A stretch of DNA of 30,014 bases. Source: an uncultured Clostridia bacterium. GTDB taxonomy: Bacteria > Bacillota > Clostridia > Lachnospirales > Anaerotignaceae. The stretch lies in assembly GCA_910587195.1 (NCBI GenBank), contig CAJUKL010000027.1, positions 1 to 30,014 of the forward strand, read 5' to 3'. The number at the start of each line of letters is the position of its first letter. The stretch's first letter is position 1. The translations under genes were made by a program, and so were the position numbers. The notes beneath the pieces are model-generated. The model did not search any database and was not told the DNA's origin. It saw only the letters and a program-made list of their open reading frames with translations. Shown one piece after another: positions 23,120 to 29,967 of this stretch.

Positions 23120-24430
23120 TTATACCATTAGATTCATTTTCTTTGCTTCAAAAGTTAATTCTTCTCTAAATTGTGGAGCAGCTAAGGAAATTAATAATTT
23201 TGCTCTTTCTCCCGCAGTCATACCTTTTAATCTTGCAACACCATTTTCTGTTACAATATAATCCACATCATTTTTTCCTGTTGTTACAATAGAGCCTGGT
23301 GTTAAAGTTGGTTTAATTTTGGAAATAGTACCATTTTTTGCAGTAGATTGCATTGCAATAAATCCTTTTCCGCCTCTGGATAAGTTTGCACCTCTTACAT
23401 AATCCAACTGTCCGCCGCTACCACTGTAATGTTTTGTACCAATACTTTCTGCACAAACTTGACCAAACAAGTCAATTTCCACTGCTGCATTAACAGAAAT
23501 AAAATTGTCATGCTGTCCAATAATATAAGGGTCATTGGTATAATCTACTGGGTGCATTTCAAAAGATGGATTGTCATCTACATAGTCATACATTTTTTGT
23601 GTGCCCCAAGCTAAAGTAGCAATTGTTTTTCCTTTGTTAATTGGTTTTTTCTTATTGGTAACAGCACCACACTCCAATAAATCTACCATGCTATCGGTAA
23701 ACATTTCTGTATGGATTCCTAAATCTTGTTTGTCTTTTAATAAAATACCAACTGCATTTGGAATACCACCGATTCCTAACTGTAAAGTGGCACCATCAGG
23801 TACTAAATCTGCAATCATACGACCAATTTTTTTATCATTTTCAGATAATGGTGGATTTTGTAATTCAGATAAAGGTCTGCAAGATTCACATAATGCTGTT
23901 ACTTCTGAAATATGAATCAAGTTATTACCAAAAGTTCTAGGCATTTTTTCGTTTACTTCCAAAAGGATGATACTTGCTCTTTCTGGCATAGCAGGAACTT
24001 CTGCGCCAGACATACCAAAAGAAAAATAACCATGTTTATCCATAGGAGAAACTTCTGCATAAAATACATCTAAGCGAGGCATTACTTCACGCCAATATAA
24101 AGGCATTGTGCTGTAATGGTTTGGGATATAGTCATATAAACCTTCTTGAATTCCTTTTCTGCCTGGGCCGCTTGTAAACCAGGAAACATAATCATATTTT
24201 CCTTTTAAATCAGGGTCTAAAAAAGCAGAACCTGGTTTTACAGATAAAATTGCATGATGGTATACATTTTCTATTTCACCTTTTTTTGCTCTTTCACCAA
24301 CTGCTGCAATTATGGAAGATGGTTCTCCTAAAGCGGTAGGACAAGCACAGATAAAACCAGATTTTACATGTTGTGCTACCCCTTCTGCAGTTGTTAATTT
24401 TTGTTGATATATTTCTTGAAAACGATTCAT
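23120..24430 (-). CDS. Acyl-CoA:acetate CoA-transferase (butyryl-CoA / 4-hydroxybutyrate CoA-transferase family)
   Basis: A 436-residue protein of the acetyl-CoA hydrolase/transferase family (Cat1/AbfT/But). GIGGIPNAVG (219-228) is the CoA-binding loop, and Glu242 in GIHTEMF is the probable catalytic glutamate that forms the glutamyl-CoA thioester. GQVCAESIGTKHYSGSGGQLDYVRGA (323 onward) is the other family signature. It most likely makes butyrate from butyryl-CoA and acetate at the end of fermentation; 4-hydroxybutyrate or succinyl-type substrates cannot be excluded by eye. AAAGGAGG precedes ATG 24430, and a 10-bp-arm palindrome lies about 70 bp upstream. Monocistronic. Confidence 0.88.
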   Translation of the reverse strand: MNRFQEIYQQKLTTAEGVAQHVKSGFICACPTALGEPSSIIAAVGERAKKGEIENVYHHAILSVKPGSAFLDPDLKGKYDYVSWFTSGPGRKGIQEGLYDYIPNHYSTMPLYWREVMPRLDVFYAEVSPMDKHGYFSFGMSGAEVPAMPERASIILLEVNEKMPRTFGNNLIHISEVTALCESCRPLSELQNPPLSENDKKIGRMIADLVPDGATLQLGIGGIPNAVGILLKDKQDLGIHTEMFTDSMVDLLECGAVTNKKKPINKGKTIATLAWGTQKMYDYVDDNPSFEMHPVDYTNDPYIIGQHDNFISVNAAVEIDLFGQVCAESIGTKHYSGSGGQLDYVRGANLSRGGKGFIAMQSTAKNGTISKIKPTLTPGSIVTTGKNDVDYIVTENGVARLKGMTAGERAKLLISLAAPQFREELTFEAKKMNLMV

Positions 24431-24494
24431 TTTTTGTTGCCTCCTTTAAAAAATAATTTACAGTTTTTTGAGATAAATTTTTAAAGTCTTTCTT

Positions 24495-24520
24495 TTGTAA
24501 AATTGGGGAAAATTTTACAA
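24495..24520. promoter_or_regulatory. Palindrome upstream of the CoA-transferase, candidate operator
   Basis: TTGTAAAATT (24495-24504) and AATTTTACAA (24511-24520) are perfect inverted repeats with a 6-nt centre (ggggaa). There is no T-run on the minus side, so a terminator is unlikely in the direction of transcription. The outer TTGTnAA/TTnACAA pattern resembles the redox-sensor Rex site only loosely. Confidence 0.35.
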
Positions 24521-24561
24521 TTTCATTTTATCAAAAATATGCCAAAAATACTAGTTTTTTT

Positions 24562-25212
24562 TCACTCATTTTTAAAAATAAGAAGTTCTTTGCATATTTC
24601 TTCTGTATTACGTTCTGGATTTAATGCAATCATATCTTCTATTGTGATAGTTTTACCATCATATATTTTTTTTACTACTTTAAGGTCAAAATTTTTTTCA
24701 TAATAATATTTTGCCCAATCTATCCATTCTTCTGCATTTGTGCAAATATAACCAAGTAAAAAATCCTTTCCTCCATCTCTTTGTTCATAATCTGTATTTT
24801 CTAAATTTGCATTTTGCTTCCAACCATTTTCTTTTGCATCATACCACATACAAAAAGTCATTTCATATAATTTTTCTTTATCATCATTATAATTTTTAAA
24901 AAATTGCTTTGGTATATCTTGATATGTTTTTTGAAAAAAAGTTTCATCCCACTTATCAGCACCAAACTGATTCCATTCATCTTCATGGTCAAACCCTTTG
25001 ATAAATACTCCAACTTCCTCAAACCAAATATCTAAGGTATCACCAGCACCATTATCAATAAAATATGCTTTTTTAGAAGGATGTTTGTTTACCAAACGTA
25101 GCCAAGCATCTTTTGGTGAAAGCATAATAATTTCTAGTATTGCCATAGTCTGTAAGGCGTGATAAAGTTCTTCTGGAGATAAATAAGTAGGTTTTATAGG
25201 AACAATATTCAT
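24562..25212 (-). CDS. Unknown cytosolic protein (216 residues)
   Basis: An acidic, aromatic-rich protein without membrane segment, signal or known catalytic motif. The centre (EVGVFIKGFDHEDEWNQFG) and the Trp/Tyr-rich stretch (GYICTNAEEWIDWAKYYYEKNFD) recall proteins often annotated as immunity or SUKH-like, but I cannot confirm this. It starts 14 nt after the radical SAM gene, with AAAGGAG ahead of ATG 25212, and is last in a three-gene minus-strand run (P-loop protein, radical SAM protein, this). Confidence 0.65.
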   Translation of the reverse strand: MNIVPIKPTYLSPEELYHALQTMAILEIIMLSPKDAWLRLVNKHPSKKAYFIDNGAGDTLDIWFEEVGVFIKGFDHEDEWNQFGADKWDETFFQKTYQDIPKQFFKNYNDDKEKLYEMTFCMWYDAKENGWKQNANLENTDYEQRDGGKDFLLGYICTNAEEWIDWAKYYYEKNFDLKVVKKIYDGKTITIEDMIALNPERNTEEICKELLIFKNE

Positions 25213-25226
25213 AAAAAACTCCTTTC

Positions 25227-26168
25227 TTAAAAAAATTCTTTTACACCTTTTCCACCTAAATAATGAAATTTTTTACCTTGGTATCTATTTTCTGTTATCA
25301 TTTCCTGCTCTATTTCATCTCTAATTTTCCACCAGCTTTGCCCCCAATTTGCAAATAGGGTATCTTCTTCTGGAGCTCTGCCTAATAATCTTTGTATCCA
25401 AATTTCTGGAGAAAGATATTCTAAAAATAATTTCACTCTTTCTTTATATTCTTCTACAGAGCAAATTTCAAACAATCCTTTGGTGTAATCTTCTGCCATT
25501 TTGGTACCTTTTTCAATATATAAGCTGTGCAATTTTACAAAATCATTTTTCATGACAGACACTAACTTTGCACTTTCTATAACATCAGCCTGATTATCAT
25601 AAGGTAAATTTAAAATAATATGGGTACATAAATGAAAAGAAAATTGTTTAATTAATAAAGCAGCTTCAATATATTCTGCTAAAGTATGCCCTCTATTTAT
25701 TTTTAAAAGACTGTGATAATTTGACGTTTGCAGTCCTAATTCTATGGTAATTTCCACATGATATTTTTGAGAAATCTCCTGCAATATTTCTAAATATTCT
25801 TTTCGAATACAATCTGGTCGAGTAGAAATAGCAAGTTCTACCACATCATTTTGGATTGCTTGTATCATGTAAGTTTGAAACTGCTGTAATGGTAAATAGG
25901 TATTGGTAAAACTTTGAAAGTAAGCAATAAATTTTTGTGCTTTATATCGCTCTGCAATATAATTTTTATTTTGTTTCAGTTGCTCCTCCACAGAAAAAGC
26001 GTCGGATTTTTGTTCTAATCCGGCGCCCTTTTCTCCGCAATAGGTACAACCAAAGCTGTTATTCCTGCGGTTTGGACAGGAAACAGGCAAATGTATAGGC
26101 AATTTATAAACTTTTTGTCCATAATGCTTTTTTAAATAAACAGCATATCGGTTATAGCAATCCATCAT
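25227..26168 (-). CDS. Radical SAM protein, YtqA/TIGR01212 family
   Basis: A 313-residue radical SAM enzyme with an unusual wide cluster motif: Cys31 (in SCPNRRN), Cys41 and Cys44 (in GCTYCGEKGAG). This C-x9-C-x2-C form is characteristic of the YtqA-like family. The later VELAISTRPDCIRKEYLEIL, ELGLQTSNYHSL and NRGHTLAEYIEA segments follow the Elp3-like TIM-barrel arrangement. The substrate is uncertain; the family is thought to act on RNA or a related macromolecule. It follows the P-loop gene by a single base and is almost surely co-translated with it. Confidence 0.9.
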   Translation of the reverse strand: MMDCYNRYAVYLKKHYGQKVYKLPIHLPVSCPNRRNNSFGCTYCGEKGAGLEQKSDAFSVEEQLKQNKNYIAERYKAQKFIAYFQSFTNTYLPLQQFQTYMIQAIQNDVVELAISTRPDCIRKEYLEILQEISQKYHVEITIELGLQTSNYHSLLKINRGHTLAEYIEAALLIKQFSFHLCTHIILNLPYDNQADVIESAKLVSVMKNDFVKLHSLYIEKGTKMAEDYTKGLFEICSVEEYKERVKLFLEYLSPEIWIQRLLGRAPEEDTLFANWGQSWWKIRDEIEQEMITENRYQGKKFHYLGGKGVKEFF

Positions 26169-26169
26169 T

Positions 26170-26586
26170 TTAGGAAATCAGATAGCTTTTTAAGGCTTCT
26201 GGTAATTTATCTTTGTCACGGCTAATTGTCATAGTAAAATCAACATTTGCTTTTGCAGACAATTTTTCTAGCTCATTGATAAAAGCAAATAAATCATCAT
26301 CTGTCATATATTTTATGATATTGTTCAAGCCATCAATATAAATTTTTTCAATATCTCCATCTTGGGATAAGATACCACAAATAAATCCAAAGAAAATTCT
26401 TTGGTCTTCAATCACAAAGCCTGTTGTATCCACAAAACGGATATTATAATGTAAATCATACATATGTCTGTTGTCATCATCAATAAAAACAATATGACCA
26501 TCTGATAATTTTCCTGCTTCATTTGACATATCAATCAAACGTTTTGTTTTGCCTTCACCTTTTTCGCCTACAAGAATCTGTATCAT
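26170..26586 (-). CDS. Small P-loop ATPase-like protein
   Basis: A 138-residue protein with Walker A GEKGEGKT at residues 7-14 and a hydrophobic strand ending IYIDGLNN (about 103-110) that could supply Walker B. It consists only of the nucleotide-binding core, with no extra domain. Similar small proteins in Lachnospiraceae are often labelled as PilT-like or hypothetical; function is unknown. AAAGGGGGAG lies 8 nt before ATG 26586. It leads the operon with the radical SAM gene. Confidence 0.75.
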   Translation of the reverse strand: MIQILVGEKGEGKTKRLIDMSNEAGKLSDGHIVFIDDDNRHMYDLHYNIRFVDTTGFVIEDQRIFFGFICGILSQDGDIEKIYIDGLNNIIKYMTDDDLFAFINELEKLSAKANVDFTMTISRDKDKLPEALKSYLIS

Positions 26587-26789
26587 TGTAATCTCCCCCT
26601 TTAACGTGGTTTCCTTTTATTTTAATCAGTATTATTTTCATTTATAGGGTTAAATATTCTCTAAAAAAAAGAAAAGTCCTTCTTTTTTTGTGCTTTTTTT
26701 TAAAGAATCCTATGTTTTATACAATAGTAACAAAAATGAAATAAAAATATTATATATTTTTTATTCAACTTAAAAAGATAAAAGTTGCT

Positions 26790-26818
26790 TTGTGTAAATT
26801 TACTTTTAGGTGTATAAT
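26790..26818 (+). promoter_or_regulatory. Promoter of the Rpn-like pseudogene
   Basis: TTGTGT (26790-26795) and TATAAT (26813-26818) with a 17-bp spacer, 20 bp before the start codon and its GAAGGGA ribosome-binding site. The start signals thus look intact although the gene is broken. Confidence 0.65.
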
Positions 26819-26837
26819 AGAAAAAAGAAGGGAAACT

Positions 26838-27119
26838 ATGTCTTTTAATAAAAAATACTTGCCGAAAGCAGATGTTGTTTTTACTGTTATGTTTTTAAAT
26901 AAACAGCTATGCGAAAAAACCCTTGAGGCAGTTATGGGAGAACGGATTGAATTGATTGATATTGTTGCAGAATGTAAAAATGACTTGTGAAAAGCTGCAT
27001 TAAATTCTGTTTATTTTGACATTAAGACCCAAGCAGTAGATGGTCGTATTATCACACTGGATTTACAAAGAGTTTATGCAAAAGAACGTACCCGCAATAG
27101 AACAATTTATTATGCTTGC
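26838..27119 (+). pseudogene. Rpn-family / PD-(D/E)XK nuclease transposase, broken
   Basis: The frame from ATG 26838 encodes MSFNKKYLPKADVVFTVMFL, then ECKNDL, and stops at TGA (26988-26990). Reading past the stop in the same frame continues the family sequence without a shift: KAALNSVYFDIKTQAVDGRI, then ITLDLQRVYAKERTRNRTIYYAC. D-x(n)-D/E-x-Q of the PD-(D/E)XK core is seen as VYFDIKTQ and LDLQ. Homology ends abruptly at 27119, where an antisense acetyltransferase fragment begins; the remaining two thirds of the gene are missing. Both a nonsense mutation and a 3' deletion are therefore present. The intact family promotes recombination and spreads within genomes. Confidence 0.85.
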
Positions 27120-27170
27120 TTCTTCCACCTTTGCATAATCAGCCTCTATTTCATTTCTAATAGAAATCAT
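27120..27170 (-). pseudogene. N-terminal fragment of a GNAT acetyltransferase
   Basis: With an excellent ribosome-binding site (AAAGGAGG, 27184-27177), ATG 27170 starts MISIRNEIEADYAKVEE, the usual beginning of a small GNAT acetyltransferase (IRNE-x-x-DY-x-VEE). After 17 codons the sequence changes into the antisense of the Rpn-like fragment and loses resemblance. It is a truncated remnant that marks a deletion or rearrangement point. Confidence 0.6.
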
Positions 27171-27204
27171 GCGATTCCTCCTTTCTATGATGTATTAGAT
27201 TATA

Positions 27205-27342
27205 TTATTTTTCTGCCTCGTCAATCCACTTTTTGACTTGTTCAATAATTTTTTTGTTTTTCCGCTTTACAATTTGATGTTTATAATATTGCTGTCCTAT
27301 GCTTATGCCAATCGCCATGCCAAATAAAAGAAATGCTCCCAT
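27205..27342 (-). CDS. Small single-pass membrane protein (45 residues), unknown
   Basis: The frame encodes MGAFLLFGMAIGISIGQQYY, then KHQIVKRKNKKIIEQVKKWIDEAEK. A short hydrophobic, glycine-containing helix (residues 2-16) is followed by a charged amphipathic helix, the layout of many small bacterial membrane proteins. AAGGAG lies 8 nt before ATG 27342, which supports real translation. It is located between the thermonuclease gene and the GNAT fragment on the same strand. No homologue is recognised. Confidence 0.6.
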   Translation of the reverse strand: MGAFLLFGMAIGISIGQQYYKHQIVKRKNKKIIEQVKKWIDEAEK

Positions 27343-27418
27343 AATATATGCTCCTTTTTGCACTTATTGTATACATTTGTATCCATGCTATTCCTAGTGA
27401 TTTTACTAAAAATATAAT

Positions 27419-28180
27419 TTATGGAATACATCTATCTGCTTCATAACCTTGTTCTAATGCTTCTTCTTTACTATCAAAATAAATTCTATTTTTTTCTTGT
27501 GGTAAATCTTCGCAATCTGTGCTATGTAGTTTTTTACTATTTTTGTTTCCAATAAAAATATCATCTTCTTGTTCTGTATCTTTTATATTTTCTCTGCTTA
27601 ATCCATTTTCTGCCCAAAGACCTCTGTTTTCCTTTTCTGCTTCTGCTTCAAAGGTCAAAAAAAGAGGATATAAAGTATTGTTAGGAGCATATTCATGAAC
27701 ATTTGCATAACCATCTAATACTACTTTTGCATTATACATTTTTTCTCGAATTTCGGTTTCATCTTTTGTATCTGTTGGTTTTTCTAGCCATACATAGCGT
27801 AAAAGTCTATCATATTTATCTTTATCTGAAATATCTTTGCTTAAATAAACGGTTTGCCCTTTGCTCAATATTTGTTTTGCATATTCACTTGCTTTTTGTC
27901 CATAGACTGTATTTTTTTCGGGGTCAGGATGAACGCTCTCTGGTGTATCAATGCCTACCATACGAATGGTATATCTTTCTCCGTCTAAATATACTTTTAT
28001 AGTATCTCCATCCACAATACTGGCAATTTCTACTGTTTCAATGTCCTGCGGTTCTGTATTTTCCTCCTCCATCACAACATTTTCGGTACTTCCATCATCT
28101 ATGGATATTTCTTCCATTATAATGTCACTACAAGCTGTTAAAATAGCACAACAAAATAAAATCAATATTCCTTTTTTCAT
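27419..28180 (-). CDS. Secreted lipoprotein thermonuclease (staphylococcal nuclease family)
   Basis: A 253-residue exported nuclease. The N-terminus is a lipoprotein signal with lipobox LTAC (Cys17), so it is anchored outside the membrane after processing. A Glu/Asp-rich linker (about 20-50) precedes the SNase domain (about 50-195) with VDGDTIKV, the Arg and Asp of YTIRMVGIDTPE, and DKYDRLLRYVW. The C-terminal 45 residues (GNKNSKKLHSTDC ... ADRC) form the small Cys/His module often appended to Firmicute SNases. It degrades extracellular DNA or RNA for nutrients or biofilm release. It lies after the rplL terminator and has its own AAAGGAG ribosome-binding site. Confidence 0.93.
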   Translation of the reverse strand: MKKGILILFCCAILTACSDIIMEEISIDDGSTENVVMEEENTEPQDIETVEIASIVDGDTIKVYLDGERYTIRMVGIDTPESVHPDPEKNTVYGQKASEYAKQILSKGQTVYLSKDISDKDKYDRLLRYVWLEKPTDTKDETEIREKMYNAKVVLDGYANVHEYAPNNTLYPLFLTFEAEAEKENRGLWAENGLSRENIKDTEQEDDIFIGNKNSKKLHSTDCEDLPQEKNRIYFDSKEEALEQGYEADRCIP

Positions 28181-28210
28181 ATAGTTTCTCCTTTCAAACT
28201 ATCTACCCAA

Positions 28211-28245
28211 CAAAAAAACGGTACACCATACAGCATACCGTTTTT
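28211..28245 (-). terminator. Intrinsic terminator after rplL
   Basis: On the minus strand AAAAACGGTA (28245-28236) pairs with TACCGTTTTT and runs into a T-rich tail, 12 nt past the rplL stop. It shows that rplJL forms its own transcription unit, separate from rpoBC. Confidence 0.85.
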
Positions 28246-28256
28246 GTTATTTTTTC

Positions 28257-28637
28257 TTATTTCAATGTTACTGTTGCGCCAACTTCAGAAAGTTTTGTTT
28301 TAATTTCTTCTGCTTCTTCTTTAGAAACTTGTTCTTTCAAAACTTTAGGAGCGTTATCAACTACTTCTTTTGCTTCTTTCAAGCCAAGACCAGTTACTTC
28401 TCTAACAGCTTTGATAACTTTAATTTTTTCAGAACCAACTTCTGTTAATTCAACATCAAATTCTGTTTTTTCATCTCCACCTGCTGCACCGCCTGCTGCT
28501 GGACCTGCTGCTATCATAACACCTGCTGATGCAGATACACCAAATTTTTCCTCTGCTGCTTTTACTAAATCATTCAGTTCTAATACAGTCAATTCTTCTA
28601 CTGCTGCAATAATTTCTTCGATTGATAATTTTGCCAT
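28257..28637 (-). CDS. rplL: 50S ribosomal protein L7/L12
   Basis: A 126-residue stalk protein that recruits translation factors to the ribosome. The N-terminal dimerisation domain (1-32) is followed by an Ala/Gly-rich hinge (about 37-54) and the globular C-terminal domain with the conserved KIKVIKAVREVTGLGLKEAKEVVDNAPKVLKE. It follows rplJ by 54 nt, and AGGTGC lies before ATG 28637. It ends in a terminator instead of continuing into rpoB, which is unusual. Confidence 0.98.
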   Translation of the reverse strand: MAKLSIEEIIAAVEELTVLELNDLVKAAEEKFGVSASAGVMIAAGPAAGGAAGGDEKTEFDVELTEVGSEKIKVIKAVREVTGLGLKEAKEVVDNAPKVLKEQVSKEEAEEIKTKLSEVGATVTLK

Positions 28638-28691
28638 GTTAAAGCACCTCCATAAATTTATCCTATTTTTACGATTTTTTGTATTTTATTT

Positions 28692-29192
28692 TTATTCTGC
28701 TGCTGCTTCTCCATCTTTTTCTGCAATTTGTTTGATAACACGTGCAAAAGAAGACATAGGAGATTTGAAGCTTCCCAAAAGTCTGGAAAGTAATACTTCT
28801 CTGGAAGGAATTTCAGCGATTGCTTTCATACCTTCTGCATCATAGGTAACGCCTTCTACTACACCAGCTTTAAATTCGATTACTTTTAAATCTTTTGCTG
28901 CTTTGCTCAAGATACCAGCGCCTGCGGTTGCATCTTCATAGCTAAAAGCAAAAGTGCTAGGACCTTCTAAATATGGCTCTAAGCCTTCAAAGTGTGTATC
29001 TTTAATTGCAAAACGTACCATTGTATTTTTATATACTTTATAGTCAACGCCAGCTTCTCTTAAACTTTTTCTGAGTGCTGTATCTTGTTCCACAGTTAAA
29101 CCTCTTGCATCTACCATAACAACAGAAGAAGCTCTGCTGAGTTTTTCTTTAATTTCATCTACGATAACCTTTTTTTGTTCTATTTTTGCCAT
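28692..29192 (-). CDS. rplJ: 50S ribosomal protein L10
   Basis: A 166-residue protein that anchors L7/L12 dimers to the ribosome and represses its own operon by binding the L10 leader. The family pattern is clear: KKVIVDEIKEKLSRASSVVMVDARGLTV, LRKSLREAGVDYKVYKNTMVRFAI, EGPSTFAFSYEDA and the C-terminal L12-binding helix. A strong AGGAGGTG precedes ATG 29192. A 20-nt hairpin-forming palindrome (GACTTTG/CAAAGTC, 29229-29248) lies upstream. The regulatory L10 leader is about 640 bp upstream, separated by a foreign-looking gene. Confidence 0.98.
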   Translation of the reverse strand: MAKIEQKKVIVDEIKEKLSRASSVVMVDARGLTVEQDTALRKSLREAGVDYKVYKNTMVRFAIKDTHFEGLEPYLEGPSTFAFSYEDATAGAGILSKAAKDLKVIEFKAGVVEGVTYDAEGMKAIAEIPSREVLLSRLLGSFKSPMSSFARVIKQIAEKDGEAAAE

Positions 29193-29272
29193 TGTCTACA
29201 CCTCCTATAATCATTTTTATCTCAATTTGACTTTGTGTTCCCAAAGTCCTCAGGCTTAAAACAAATGAATAT

Positions 29273-29737
29273 TTATAAATTACCTTCAACTATAATAATA
29301 GATGTATGCTTAAGCGCCTTTTTTACCCATGCAAGGAAATCCGTGAGTAATCCTTTTTTACCGTTACTAACACGGTTCAAATCCCGCTCTATTTCATCAA
29401 TGATCCTATGCCAATCACTTTTTCCAATCCAATTACAAAAACACACGTCAAAAACCGGTTCTAATGTTCCATCAAAGATATCTTTGATAGGATATATTTT
29501 ATTGAAGTAATCAAGCAAAAGTTCATAATCCTGTTTATAAATTCTTAACGGAGAAATATAGCAGTGCCATTCTTCCCACATTGGATTCCAGTCAGGCTCA
29601 CCAGATATTTTTAGAGGATTAAATTCCAGACATATTTTTTCGCTTTTTGGCGCATTTAACCTTAATTCCACATATTCTTGACTTTTGTAATCATCTGGAT
29701 TCAGCCATACCATATTTCTGAGATTTACCTCCATCAT
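29273..29737 (-). CDS. Unknown protein inserted between the L10 leader and rplJ
   Basis: A 154-residue soluble protein rich in Trp, Tyr and acidic residues (WLNPDDYKSQEYVELRL, EPDWNPMWEEWHCYISPLRIY, CFCNWIGKSDWHRIIDEIERDL). No family is recognised; the composition is like that of toxin-immunity proteins, which is speculation. ATG 29737 has no ribosome-binding site; ATG 29713 lies 14 nt after a GGAGG, so the real start may be there (146 residues). Its only visible promoter is that of the L10 leader, so it probably shares L10 feedback control. Upstream at 29773-29817 there is a short coding-like remnant. Confidence 0.7.
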   Translation of the reverse strand: MMEVNLRNMVWLNPDDYKSQEYVELRLNAPKSEKICLEFNPLKISGEPDWNPMWEEWHCYISPLRIYKQDYELLLDYFNKIYPIKDIFDGTLEPVFDVCFCNWIGKSDWHRIIDEIERDLNRVSNGKKGLLTDFLAWVKKALKHTSIIIVEGNL

Positions 29738-29772
29738 ACTAAACAGAAATTTACATAATCTAACAGTAATAT

Positions 29773-29817
29773 TTATTCAGTACATTCATCTGGGAACATG
29801 AAGTCGAATTGGGAGTA
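29773..29817 (-). pseudogene. Possible C-terminal remnant of a gene
   Basis: Just after the L10 terminator the minus strand reads YSQFDFMFPDECTE and a stop, which looks like a protein tail without any start or upstream coding sequence. Too short to be sure; it would fit an insertion that carried a partial gene. Confidence 0.25.
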
Positions 29818-29827
29818 ATTTTTTTAC

Positions 29828-29925
29828 AAAAAAAACTCTTTGCACGCAAACAAAGAGAAGGTATTTTCCTCGGCAGGATTTACGCTAATGCACCTGCTGT
29901 CTGCGGCAATATTTTTTTCAACTGT
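29828..29925 (-). ncRNA. Ribosomal protein L10 leader (autoregulatory) with terminator
   Basis: On the minus strand the conserved L10-binding core is clear: gccgcagacagcaggtgc (29906-29889) and cctgccgagg (29877-29868), with the two halves pairing (gcagg/cctgc). It is followed by CTCTTTG/CAAAGAG (29857-29836) and a run of eight T, the attenuator terminator. Excess L10 is expected to bind here and end transcription. It is unusual that the next gene is not rplJ. Confidence 0.92.
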
Positions 29926-29928
29926 TAC

Positions 29929-29957
29929 AGTATACCATGTCCATTTTTTGTTGTCAA
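29929..29957 (-). promoter_or_regulatory. Promoter of the L10 leader / rplJL unit
   Basis: On the minus strand TTGACA (29957-29952) and TATACT (29934-29929) with a 17-bp spacer, a near-consensus sigma-A promoter. Transcription should start about 29922, just before the L10 leader. Confidence 0.85.
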
Positions 29958-29967
29958 CATTTTTTTA

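Noticed and set aside
26655..26700. AT-rich hairpin (AAAGAAAAGT/CTTTTTTT) between the P-loop gene and the Rpn-like pseudogene
   Set aside because: Mostly A/T runs with a weak stem; in AT-rich DNA this is expected by chance and no gene ends here on either strand.
29193..29272. A second L10 leader directly upstream of rplJ
   Set aside because: The hairpin GACTTTG/CAAAGTC is present, but neither the agacagcaggtg nor the cctgccgagg element is, and no T-run follows it.
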